Below are positions 26,433-34,118 of a stretch of DNA of 64,000 nt, one piece after another. Positions within the stretch are counted from its first letter, which is position 1, and every line of letters begins with the position of its first letter. Made by a program: the position numbers and the translations under genes. This stretch comes from Mucilaginibacter boryungensis. GTDB lineage: Bacteria; Bacteroidota; Bacteroidia; Sphingobacteriales; Sphingobacteriaceae. The notes under the pieces are model-generated. The model saw only the letters and a program-made list of their open reading frames with translations, made no database searches and was not told the origin of the DNA. Location: the NCBI RefSeq assembly GCF_015221995.1, contig NZ_JADFFM010000002.1, forward strand, positions 620,001 to 684,000, in the 5' to 3' direction.

Positions 26433-26903
26433 TTACTTCCAGTTTGCTTTGAAGTTGCCGTTTTTAAAAGACACGATAGTTGGGTAAGTCCCCGCCTGGT
26501 TGGTAAAATATTGTGTAAAATTTAAATTAAATGCGCCTTCTATATGCTGGCCATTATCAACAGTAATGCTAACCGTATTACTTTGGGCAGGGTCTAAAGT
26601 ATATCTCCTTACGGGGGTATCATGCCCGGCAGTTACAAAGTATTCGGCGCTCACTAAAGCATATACATTGTTTACTTTCTTAAGTTTAATGGTAATGCTT
26701 TCTACATCCGTCTGGCCTGTAACAAATATAGAATCTGTACCGATATTTACTTTGGCTAACGATGCGCCGGCGCTCCACTCCGTATTATTTTTAAATGCGA
26801 ACATTACATTTTGTGGCCCCGGGGCACAACAGTTGTGACTACATCCCCAATAAGTTACCGCAATAGTTACGGCAAGAATAAAGCAGGTTAGTTTTAGTTT
26901 CAT
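26433..26903 (-). CDS. Small lipoprotein, paralogue of the 48-kb lipoprotein
   Basis: Protein of 156 residues starting MKLKLTCFILAVTIAVTYWGC; Cys21 after a hydrophobic stretch fits a lipobox, so it is probably outer-membrane anchored. The mature part contains CC followed by PQNVMFAFKNNTEWSA, a mid region of alternating strands, and the ending VSFKNGNFKANWK. The same order and motifs (CC, LKNNAEWR, SNxxxxxxDxGxxxEGxFxLxFxxx, FKNGxFxxxW) appear in the protein at 47,951-48,448, so the two are paralogues. It resembles the DUF6252-type lipoproteins of Bacteroidota as I recall; function unknown. A seven-codon longer start is possible. Confidence 0.75.
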   Translation of the reverse strand: MKLKLTCFILAVTIAVTYWGCSHNCCAPGPQNVMFAFKNNTEWSAGASLAKVNIGTDSIFVTGQTDVESITIKLKKVNNVYALVSAEYFVTAGHDTPVRRYTLDPAQSNTVSITVDNGQHIEGAFNLNFTQYFTNQAGTYPTIVSFKNGNFKANWK

Positions 26904-26953
26904 AGCGGGTCGGTTTTTAAACATTACGCCATGAATGCCACTAACGCTACAAT

Positions 26954-27319
26954 TTATTTTGCCAGCGGCACAAACTTCATAGATACACTGTTTACGCAGT
27001 GGCGGGTATTTTTAGTGGTCAGATACTCGCCTTCAAAAACGTGACCTAAATGCGCGCCACAGTTGGAGCAAAGTATTTCCACACGGCGTCCATCGGCATC
27101 AACTTCTCGTCGTACAGCGCCGGGTATCTCATCGTCGAAACTTGGCCAGCCGCAAAACGATTCAAATTTGTCTTCCGAGTTATATAGCGGCGCATCGCAA
27201 CGCTTGCACACATATACGCCCTGGGCTTTATTATTTAACAATTCGCCAGTAAACGGACGTTCAGTACCCTTATATAATATCACCCTTTCTTCTTCGGGGG
27301 TTAGTTTATTGTATTCCAT
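26954..27319 (-). CDS. msrB: Peptide-methionine (R)-S-oxide reductase
   Basis: Repairs the R form of methionine sulfoxide in proteins. 121 residues, starting [14 protein letters not shown], with no signal peptide, so cytosolic. The structural zinc is held by Cys38/Cys41 (CKRC) and Cys84/Cys87 (CSNC). The catalytic Cys108 is in RHCVNSVSM (commonly RYCINSASL); Cys56 in [11 protein letters not shown] is in the position of the resolving cysteine and would be recycled by thioredoxin. Genes on either side are unrelated; msrA is not in the window. Confidence 0.96.
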   Translation of the reverse strand: MEYNKLTPEEERVILYKGTERPFTGELLNNKAQGVYVCKRCDAPLYNSEDKFESFCGWPSFDDEIPGAVRREVDADGRRVEILCSNCGAHLGHVFEGEYLTTKNTRHCVNSVSMKFVPLAK

Positions 27320-27460
27320 TATTTTTATGATTTGATTACACAGATTGCGGATTCGATTTCACCGATTTTATACGCCAATCATTTTCCGTTCTATACAATA
27401 TACGACAATTTTAAGCTGTTGATGTTTGCCTTACGGGATGTTTACACAGGTTTGACAAGC

Positions 27461-28447
27461 CTACATGGCCAGCACCTGTTGCCATATTTTTTCATCAACG
27501 GGGATACCTTCTTTCAAATTTTTCTCACGGGTTTTTAGCGTGCCCTCGCCGGGATATTGAATGTTTTTGCCGGGTTCTGTCCCGCTGGTTTTGGTGTAAT
27601 CCAGTATTTGTTCAATTAGTTGCGTGGTTTGCGCGTCGTTATCCGGGCGGATACAGATAAACACTTGCGATACGCCTGTTTCCTTTTTCCGTTCGGTGAT
27701 CTTTTCTGTCGAATCACCTTTGCTTAATACCGTAGCCAACAGATCCAAAACCAATGATAAGCCCGAGCCTTTCCAAAAGCCAATCGGCAATGGCCGCCAC
27801 GATTCGATGATAGCCGCGGGGTCGGTCGTTAGGTTCCCTGCTTTATCATAGCCACCGGGTAAAGGCAACTGTTCCCCCGCCGCTTTATATTGGTGCAGTT
27901 TGCCGAATGAGTATTGTGTAATAGCCATATCCAGCACCACATGCCCATCTTCACGCGGAATAGCTATCACGAGTGGATTATTGCCCAGCCGGGGGTCAAT
28001 CCCGCCCCAGGGCGGCAAATTGGCAATAGTATTGGTGAATGATATGCTGATACAACCTGCATCGGCCGCTTGCCAGCCATAGGTACCGCCACGCATCCAA
28101 TGGTTGGTATTGCGCAGGGCTACACAGCCAATCCCGTTTGTTTTGGCCAGTTCAATAGCCCGGGCCATACAAAATTCGGCGTTCAATACCCCAGGACCAA
28201 AATTCCCATCCCAGCGCTCAATAGCACCCATCTGGTCAACCAGGGTTGGCATCGCATCTGGGTTGATCAACCCTTCTTGCACATACTGCACAAACACAGG
28301 GAAACGGTTTAGCCCGTGTGTATAAACCCCATCGCGGCTATTCTCTGCAAATATTCGGGCACAAGCCTCGGCCTTTGCTTCAGTAAATTTACAGCTGATT
28401 AATATCCGTTTAAATTCAGCTTTTAATTGATGGAAAGGGATACGCAT
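27461..28447 (-). CDS. yiaK: 3-dehydro-L-gulonate 2-dehydrogenase (2,3-diketo-L-gulonate reductase)
   Basis: NAD(P)-dependent oxidoreductase of the malate/L-lactate/sulfolactate dehydrogenase superfamily, 328 residues. It follows the E. coli YiaK (DlgD) sequence closely by memory: N-terminal SRDGVYTHGLNRFP with the catalytic His, then CVALRNTNHWMRGGTYGWQAA, FTNTIANLPPWGG, RLGNNPLVIAIP and GFWKGSGLSLVLD. YiaK reduces 2,3-diketo-L-gulonate in L-ascorbate/L-xylulose-type sugar breakdown. None of the usual partner genes (kinase, epimerases, TRAP transporter) is next to it here, so the physiological substrate is open. It begins beside a degenerate GTGCA-type repeat. Confidence 0.85.
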   Translation of the reverse strand: MRIPFHQLKAEFKRILISCKFTEAKAEACARIFAENSRDGVYTHGLNRFPVFVQYVQEGLINPDAMPTLVDQMGAIERWDGNFGPGVLNAEFCMARAIELAKTNGIGCVALRNTNHWMRGGTYGWQAADAGCISISFTNTIANLPPWGGIDPRLGNNPLVIAIPREDGHVVLDMAITQYSFGKLHQYKAAGEQLPLPGGYDKAGNLTTDPAAIIESWRPLPIGFWKGSGLSLVLDLLATVLSKGDSTEKITERKKETGVSQVFICIRPDNDAQTTQLIEQILDYTKTSGTEPGKNIQYPGEGTLKTREKNLKEGIPVDEKIWQQVLAM

Positions 28448-28487
28448 GGCAGATGTGATTTGTCCGCTAAACTACAAAATGCCTGGT

Positions 28488-28520
28488 CATTTGCATATCT
28501 GCATATTTTCAAATCTGCCC
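28488..28520. repeat. GTGCA-type repeat, short degenerate copy
   Basis: CATTTGCATATCTGCATATTTTCAAATCTGCCC, about 33 bp, sharing the TTTGCATAT / CTGCATATT words of the larger elements at 7.75, 17.69 and 51.35 kb; no clear inverted half. Lies between yiaK and the lipocalin-like gene. Confidence 0.4.
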
Positions 28521-28550
28521 ATTCGGCAATAATATACTTTGTTAATACCC

Positions 28551-28579
28551 TTGCACGTTAATAGGTTTTACTATTTTTG
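28551..28579 (+). promoter_or_regulatory. Promoter match for the lipocalin-like gene
   Basis: TTG (28551-28553), 18 nt, TATTTTTG (28572-28579). The ATG at 28590 is 10 nt past the -7 element, so the leader would be only about 4-6 nt. Confidence 0.65.
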
Positions 28580-28589
28580 CTGCTGTTAA

Positions 28590-29084
28590 ATGAAAATCAA
28601 ATATCTTTTATTTTTCCTGCTGGGTTTAACAGCCATAGGCATGCTAAGCAATTCGTGCAAAAAGGATACGCAAACGAGTGTAGAAAGCCTGCTGGCGCGT
28701 GGTACCTGGCAACTGGCCTCGGTACAGGTATATAATTACATAGGCGGCAGTAATACCAGCACCAATGTATTTAATACCACCTGCACGCTTAATCAAACCT
28801 TTACTTTTGCCAGCGATGGTACTTGCACTTACCAAAATTTTTCGTGCATCGGTCAAACCACCAATGGCCAATGGAAATTATCGGATGATAAATTAACATT
28901 GCAATCAACCTTAAGCTGCCAGGATACTTTAGCCGGGGCCACCATAACAGCTATGCCTTTTAAAACAGCACGGATAGTGAACCTGGGGCAATACTCAATG
29001 GTTTTGGAAACCGGCGATATCAGCACTTACTATTTAGCAACAGATAAACGCCATATTAAACGCTATGGTTTCATCAGAAATTAG
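28590..29084 (+). CDS. Lipocalin-like lipoprotein
   Basis: Protein of 164 residues with a lipoprotein signal (LLFFLLGLTAIGMLSNSC, Cys23). The mature part has the lipocalin_4-like pattern common in Bacteroidota: LLARGTWQLASVQVY at the start, FTFASDGTCTYQNF in the middle and GQWKLSDDKLTLQ after it, consistent with an eight-stranded small barrel. Five Cys in the mature part could form disulfides. Ligand unknown. Single gene with its own promoter match almost abutting the start codon. Confidence 0.8.
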   Translation: MKIKYLLFFLLGLTAIGMLSNSCKKDTQTSVESLLARGTWQLASVQVYNYIGGSNTSTNVFNTTCTLNQTFTFASDGTCTYQNFSCIGQTTNGQWKLSDDKLTLQSTLSCQDTLAGATITAMPFKTARIVNLGQYSMVLETGDISTYYLATDKRHIKRYGFIRN

Positions 29085-29108
29085 TACCCCGTATTTTTTA
29101 TAAAGGGT

Positions 29109-29138
29109 TTTGTTTAGCGCGTCAAAATTTTATATTTG
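29109..29138 (+). promoter_or_regulatory. Promoter match for purN
   Basis: TTTG (29109-29112), 18 nt, TATATTTG (29131-29138), both elements perfect. The leader to the purN ATG is about 104 nt, much longer than others in this window, leaving space for regulation. Confidence 0.7.
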
Positions 29139-29247
29139 ATGCTATTAACATTTACCTGTTAACTTTAAAACTATGTGGTGTAAAAATTTGTAAAATCAAA
29201 CAAAAACACATAATAAGGTTTAAGTTTATTGAAAAACTACCAATTTA

Positions 29248-29826
29248 ATGAAAAAACGCATCGCCATATTTGCTTCGGGGTCGGGCTCAAACGCCCAAAA
29301 AATAATGGAGCATTTTAAACGTAGTCCCGATGCCGAAGTTGTACTGATTTTAACTAATAACCCCAACGCCTACGTATTACAGCGTGCGGATAATTTTGAA
29401 ATACCCACCCATATATTTACCCGCAGCGAGTTTTACGATACCGACGATGTGATCAAACTACTTAAAAACCTGCAGGTTGATTTGATTGTACTTGCTGGTT
29501 TTTTGTGGCTGGTGCCCCCGGCGTTATTAAAAGCTTTCCCTAACAGGATCATTAACATACACCCTGCCCTGTTACCTAAATATGGCGGCAAAGGGATGTA
29601 CGGCGATCATATCCATAAAGCAGTTTTAGCTGCCGGCGAAGAGGAATCGGGTATAACGATACATTTTGCTAACGAAAACTTTGATGAAGGCGAGATACTG
29701 CATCAATCCAAGTTCAAAATAGATAACGGCGACACCCTCGAAGTTATCAAATTCAAAATACAACAGCTTGAGCATCACCACTTCCCAAGGGTGATAGAGA
29801 GTTTACTGAAGAAGATGCGTTCTTAG
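29248..29826 (+). CDS. purN: Phosphoribosylglycinamide formyltransferase
   Basis: Third step of purine synthesis, adding a formyl group from 10-formyl-THF to GAR. 192 residues, starting MKKRIAIFASGSGSNAQKI with the GSGSN phosphate-binding loop (11-15). The catalytic Asn-His are in INIHPALLPKY and the catalytic Asp region in ESGITIHFANENFDEGEIL. Complete and of normal size. It precedes purH by 132 nt; purH has its own -7 match, so the two may be separate units under common control. Confidence 0.97.
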   Translation: MKKRIAIFASGSGSNAQKIMEHFKRSPDAEVVLILTNNPNAYVLQRADNFEIPTHIFTRSEFYDTDDVIKLLKNLQVDLIVLAGFLWLVPPALLKAFPNRIINIHPALLPKYGGKGMYGDHIHKAVLAAGEEESGITIHFANENFDEGEILHQSKFKIDNGDTLEVIKFKIQQLEHHHFPRVIESLLKKMRS

Positions 29827-29927
29827 CGATCAGGGACCTGGTAGCTATTCAATATATATTATTGTTTTCCTTGCATTTTTTCTGAAAAAAACCAGGCGCA
29901 AGTCTCTAATCTCTGCTCTCAAATCCC

Positions 29928-29935
29928 TACCTTTG
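29928..29935 (+). promoter_or_regulatory. Possible -7 element of purH
   Basis: TACCTTTG, matching TAnnTTTG, 23 nt before the purH ATG; no obvious -33. Confidence 0.4.
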
Positions 29936-29958
29936 CGGCTTAAAAAAAGCCCTACCGC

Positions 29959-31491
29959 ATGAGCCAGTCTGTTCAAATTAAAAATGCTTTAATATCAGTT
30001 TATTACAAAGATAACCTTGAACCCATTATTCGCGAGTTAGATCGCCTTGGTGTAACCATTTATACCACTGGCGGCACCGAAACTTTTATTAAAAGTTTGG
30101 GCGTTGATGTGGTAAAAGTGGAGGACCTTACCAGCTATCCATCCATACTGGGCGGGCGTGTAAAAACCCTGCACCCTAAAGTATTTGGCGGCATACTGGC
30201 CCGTCGCAGTTTTGAAGGCGATCAACAGCAACTGGCTGAATACAAGATACCGGAAATAGACCTGGTTATTGTTGATCTGTACCCTTTCGAGGAAACTGTA
30301 AGATCGGGCGCGGGGCAGGATGATGTTATAGAGAAAATAGATATCGGCGGCATTTCGTTGATCCGCGCGGCAGCTAAAAACTTTAAAGATGTGGTGATCG
30401 TAGCATCAAAAGATGATTACAGCGACCTGGAAACCATCCTGAAACAACAAAATGGCAACACTACATTTGATCAGCGCCGCAAATTTGCTGCTAAAGCGTT
30501 CAATATCTCGTCCGATTATGATACCGCTATCTTTAACTACTTTAACCAGGACGAAGGTATGCCGGTATTTAAACAGAGCATCGATCGGTCGAAAGTATTA
30601 CGTTATGGCGAAAACCCACACCAGCAGGGCGTATTTTACGGCAACCTGGATGCCATGTTTAATAGTTTGAGTGATAAGGGTAAAGAACTTTCGTACAATA
30701 ACCTGGTAGATGTTGACGCGGCCGTAGCCCTGATTGATGAGTTTACCGAACCAACAGTAGCGATATTAAAACATACCAATGCCTGCGGCGTAGCAACCCG
30801 CCAGTTTATTAAAGAGGCCTGGATAGACGCCCTGGCGTGCGACCCGGTTTCCGCCTTTGGTGGTGTAATTATCACCAATACAGAGATTGACGCTGAAACC
30901 GCTGCCGAGATTGACAAACTATTTTACGAAGTGCTGATAGCCCCGGCTTACACAGATGAGGCTATTGCCATCCTTACCGCGCGTAAGGGCCGCATTGTGC
31001 TGGTGCGCCAGCCGGTTGAGTTGCCGCTGAAACAATTTAAAACTTTACTGAACGGCGTTATTGAACAGGATAAGGACCTGGTGATTGAAGGCCCGGCAGA
31101 AATGACAACCGTAACCAACCGCCAGCCAAGCGAGCAGGAACTGAAAGACCTATTCATTGCCAATAAGATTACAAAAAACACCAAATCGAATGCTATTGTA
31201 CTGGTTAAAAACAACCAGATGCTGGCCAGCGGTGTAGGCCAAACATCACGTGTGGATGCCCTGAGGCAAGCTTTAGCCAAAGCCGAATCATTCGGGTTTG
31301 ATGTAAAAGGCGCGGTTATGGCATCAGAAGCCTTCTTCCCGTTTCCTGATTGCGTAGAGATTGCTGCCGATGCCGGTATCACCGCCGTATTGCAACCGGG
31401 TGGTTCTATTAAAGACCAATTGTCTGTAGATATGGCCAACCAAAAGGGTATCAGCATGGTGACTACCGGGGTGCGCCATTTTAAACATTAA
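29959..31491 (+). CDS. purH: Bifunctional AICAR formyltransferase / IMP cyclohydrolase
   Basis: Last two steps of IMP synthesis. 510 residues, normal length. The N-terminal MGS-like IMP cyclohydrolase domain (about 5-145) contains IYTTGGTETFIKSLGV and GGRVKTLHPKVFGGIL. The AICAR formyltransferase domain (about 150-510) contains RYGENPHQQG, the catalytic Lys-His in ILKHTNACGVA, and the ending ISMVTTGVRHFKH. All key segments are intact. It follows purN; purD of the same pathway is at 16.4 kb. Confidence 0.98.
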   Translation: MSQSVQIKNALISVYYKDNLEPIIRELDRLGVTIYTTGGTETFIKSLGVDVVKVEDLTSYPSILGGRVKTLHPKVFGGILARRSFEGDQQQLAEYKIPEIDLVIVDLYPFEETVRSGAGQDDVIEKIDIGGISLIRAAAKNFKDVVIVASKDDYSDLETILKQQNGNTTFDQRRKFAAKAFNISSDYDTAIFNYFNQDEGMPVFKQSIDRSKVLRYGENPHQQGVFYGNLDAMFNSLSDKGKELSYNNLVDVDAAVALIDEFTEPTVAILKHTNACGVATRQFIKEAWIDALACDPVSAFGGVIITNTEIDAETAAEIDKLFYEVLIAPAYTDEAIAILTARKGRIVLVRQPVELPLKQFKTLLNGVIEQDKDLVIEGPAEMTTVTNRQPSEQELKDLFIANKITKNTKSNAIVLVKNNQMLASGVGQTSRVDALRQALAKAESFGFDVKGAVMASEAFFPFPDCVEIAADAGITAVLQPGGSIKDQLSVDMANQKGISMVTTGVRHFKH

Positions 31492-31620
31492 TACCAAACT
31501 AATTTTTACCTGAAGGGCACGAATTAAAGAAAAACAGAGTTATTAATTACGAATTTGAATTATTTTAAACAAATCGTTAAAAACCTGTTCTTATTCGTAA
31601 CATTCGTATTTATAATTAGT

Positions 31621-31628
31621 TAGATTTG
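31621..31628 (+). promoter_or_regulatory. Possible -7 element of the mreB cluster
   Basis: TAGATTTG, matching TAnnTTTG, 25 nt before the mreB ATG; no good -33. Confidence 0.4.
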
Positions 31629-31653
31629 CAGATTATTTCGAAATACACGCCAC

Positions 31654-32676
31654 ATGGGTTTATTTAATTTTTTCACACAAGAGATTGCTATCGATTTGGG
31701 TACCGCAAATACCCTTATTATACATAATGATAAAGTTGTAGTTGATGAGCCATCAATTGTGGCTTTTGACCGCACCACCAACAAAGTTATTGCTATTGGC
31801 CGCCAGGCTATGCAGATGGAGGGTAAAACCCACGAGAACATCCGCACGGTGCGCCCGCTGAAAGACGGTGTAATTGCCGACTTTAACGCTGCCGAGCACA
31901 TGATACGCGGCATGATCAAAATGATAAACAAAGGCAAAGGCTGGTTTTTCCCGTCGCTGCGTATGGTTATTTGTATCCCATCGGGTATTACCGAGGTGGA
32001 GAAACGTGCAGTGCGCGACAGTGCCGAAATTGCCGGCGCTAAAGAGGTTTACCTGATACACGAACCAATGGCTGCTGCCGTGGGCATCGGTATCGACGTA
32101 GAAGAACCTATGGGTAACATGATCATCGATATCGGCGGTGGTACTACCGAGATTGCGGTTATTGCCTTATCGGGTATCGTTTGCGACCAGTCTATCCGCG
32201 TAGCGGGTGATAACTTCGACTCAGATATCGTTCAATATATTCGCCGTCAGCATAATATTATGATCGGTGACCGTACTGCTGAAAAGATAAAAATTGAAGT
32301 AGGGGCGGCATTGCCTGAACTGGCCGATCCACCATCGGATTTTGCCGTACAAGGCCGCGACCTGATGACCGGCGTACCAAAACAGATCACCGTATCGTAT
32401 ACAGAAATTGCGCATTGCCTGGATAAGTCTATCTCTAAAATTGAGGAAGCGATATTAAAAGCGTTGGAAATAACCCCGCCCGAACTTTCGGCCGATATTT
32501 ACCAAACAGGTATTTATCTTACCGGAGGTGGCGCATTGTTGCGTGGCTTAGATAAACGTATTGCCGCTAAAACCAAACTACCGGTACACGTAGCCGAAGA
32601 TCCGCTTCGCGCCGTAGTACGCGGTACCGGTACAGCGCTTAAAAATATTGGTAACTTTAAGTTTTTAATGCAATAG
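31654..32676 (+). CDS. mreB: Rod-shape actin MreB
   Basis: Membrane-associated bacterial actin that organises side-wall synthesis. 340 residues, starting MGLFNFFTQEIAIDLGTANTLI; the first phosphate loop is IDLGTANT, and the second is IDIGGGTTEIAVIA. The ATP-binding adenosine loop is TGGGALLRGLD. The N-terminal MGLFNFF could act as a membrane-binding amphipathic segment. It is the first gene of the cluster mreB-mreC-mreD-mrdA-rodA, separated from mreC by 97 nt that contain a long hairpin; the following four genes overlap. Confidence 0.98.
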   Translation: MGLFNFFTQEIAIDLGTANTLIIHNDKVVVDEPSIVAFDRTTNKVIAIGRQAMQMEGKTHENIRTVRPLKDGVIADFNAAEHMIRGMIKMINKGKGWFFPSLRMVICIPSGITEVEKRAVRDSAEIAGAKEVYLIHEPMAAAVGIGIDVEEPMGNMIIDIGGGTTEIAVIALSGIVCDQSIRVAGDNFDSDIVQYIRRQHNIMIGDRTAEKIKIEVGAALPELADPPSDFAVQGRDLMTGVPKQITVSYTEIAHCLDKSISKIEEAILKALEITPPELSADIYQTGIYLTGGGALLRGLDKRIAAKTKLPVHVAEDPLRAVVRGTGTALKNIGNFKFLMQ

Positions 32677-32690
32677 TTTTAGTAATGATT

Positions 32691-32767
32691 GAATGAGCGA
32701 AGGAGTGAATGAGTGATTTTACTGATTCAACTATTCGCTCATTCACTAACTCACTCATTCACTCCTT
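32691..32767. repeat. Long inverted repeat between mreB and mreC
   Basis: AAGGAGTGAATGAGTGA (32700-32716) and its exact 17-nt complement (32751-32767), with a 34-nt loop that holds a second related word (ATTCGCTCATTC) complementary to GAATGAGCGAA (32691-32701). No T run follows, so it is not a normal terminator; it could adjust the ratio of mreB to the downstream mRNAs or be an intergenic repeat. Confidence 0.8.
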
Positions 32768-32773
32768 AACAAA

Positions 32774-33607
32774 ATGCGCAACCTACTGATATTTATTGCC
32801 AAGTATAACGCATTTTTTCTGTTCATTATTTTCGAGGTTAGCGCGCTGGTTATTTACGTTAAGTACAATTCGTTTCAAAAAGCAACTTTTATTAACTCGG
32901 CTAACCAGGTTACCGGTAACCTATACGCCCGTAGCAATGAATTGAACAGCTACCTTTCCCTGCGCGAAGTGAATGACCGCCTGGCTAAAGAGAATGCCAT
33001 GCTGCGCAATCAGCTTAAATCATCTTTTTATGTTGATACACTGGCTAAACACAAAGTATCCGACAGTGTATACAAGCAGCAATATGAATATATCCCTGCC
33101 CGGGTAATAAACTATTCTATTAATAAACGCAATAACTATTTAACTATCGACCGCGGATATAGCCAGGGCATACAAAAGGGCATGGGTGTAATTTGCAGCG
33201 ATGGTGTAGTTGGCAAAGTGGTTTACGTATCCGATCATTTATCCTTAGTGCAATCCTTATTGCATAAGGATACCAAAATAAGCGCTATGCTGGCCGATAA
33301 TAAAGTAATTGGTTCCTTAGAATGGGGCGATGACCTTGACCCAAAGAAAGCGCAGTTGGTTGATGTTACCAATAGTGTAAAGCCGCATATTGGCGAACGG
33401 GTAGTTACTTCTGAATATTCTTTGTTCCCCGCAGGCATCCCTATAGGTAAAGTTATAACACTTCATACCAAAAGCGGCGGCTTCTTTTTAAATATGGAAG
33501 TAGGCCTTTCGGTTGATTTTAGCAGGCTGCAGTATGTAAATGTAGTAAACAACAAGTTTGCTTTAGAACAGGCGACACTGGAGGCGCAGCGTAAAAAAGA
33601 TGAGTAG
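32774..33607 (+). CDS. mreC: Rod-shape-determining protein MreC
   Basis: Periplasmic scaffold of the elongation machinery that activates PBP2. 277 residues: short cytosolic N-terminus, one membrane helix (about 14-30, AFFLFIIFEVSALVIYV), coiled coil (about 50-85, ELNSYLSLREVNDRLAKENAML) and a double beta-barrel (about 110-260) containing YLTIDRGYSQGIQKGMGV and VVGKVVYVSDHLS. The end overlaps mreD by 8 nt. Confidence 0.94.
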   Translation: MRNLLIFIAKYNAFFLFIIFEVSALVIYVKYNSFQKATFINSANQVTGNLYARSNELNSYLSLREVNDRLAKENAMLRNQLKSSFYVDTLAKHKVSDSVYKQQYEYIPARVINYSINKRNNYLTIDRGYSQGIQKGMGVICSDGVVGKVVYVSDHLSLVQSLLHKDTKISAMLADNKVIGSLEWGDDLDPKKAQLVDVTNSVKPHIGERVVTSEYSLFPAGIPIGKVITLHTKSGGFFLNMEVGLSVDFSRLQYVNVVNNKFALEQATLEAQRKKDE

Positions 33608-34118
33608 AACGATCCTAATTAATATCGTCAGGTTCCTGGCGCTGATATTTGTACAGGTTTTCCTGTTAAAAAATATCACGCTTTATAACTTATCTATACC
33701 CTACCTGTATATCCTTTTTATACTATTATTACCGTTCGAAACGCCTAATATCCTTTTATTTGCCTTATCATTTATACTGGGTTTAACTATCGATACCTTT
33801 TATGATACGCCGGGTCTGCATGCTGCAGCATGCGTATTACTGGCCCTGGTACGTATCCTTTTTATTAGCATTACGGTACAAAAAGATGGTTTTGATAACG
33901 ATCCGGAACCAACGCTCAGCATTATGGGCTTCCGCTGGTTCTTTACTTACGCCCTTATTTTAACTTTATTTCACCATTTCTTCCTTTTCAACCTGGAAGT
34001 TTTTCGCCTGTCCGAAATACAATATACCTTTACACGTTTTATTTTAAGTTCAATATTTACAGTATTTTTAATGCTGGTTTCGGGGTTGTTATTTTTCAGG
34101 AGAAAAGAACGTAAATGA
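33600..34118 (+). CDS. mreD: Rod-shape-determining protein MreD
   Basis: Small integral membrane partner of MreC, 172 residues with five or six hydrophobic segments and few charges. Sequence conservation in MreD is low, so assignment rests on size, topology and position: it overlaps mreC by 8 nt at its start and mrdA by 4 nt at its end. The motif FILGLTIDTFYDTPGLHA is the usual MreD loop (GlxxDxxxxxxlG-like). Confidence 0.9.
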   Translation: MSRTILINIVRFLALIFVQVFLLKNITLYNLSIPYLYILFILLLPFETPNILLFALSFILGLTIDTFYDTPGLHAAACVLLALVRILFISITVQKDGFDNDPEPTLSIMGFRWFFTYALILTLFHHFFLFNLEVFRLSEIQYTFTRFILSSIFTVFLMLVSGLLFFRRKERK

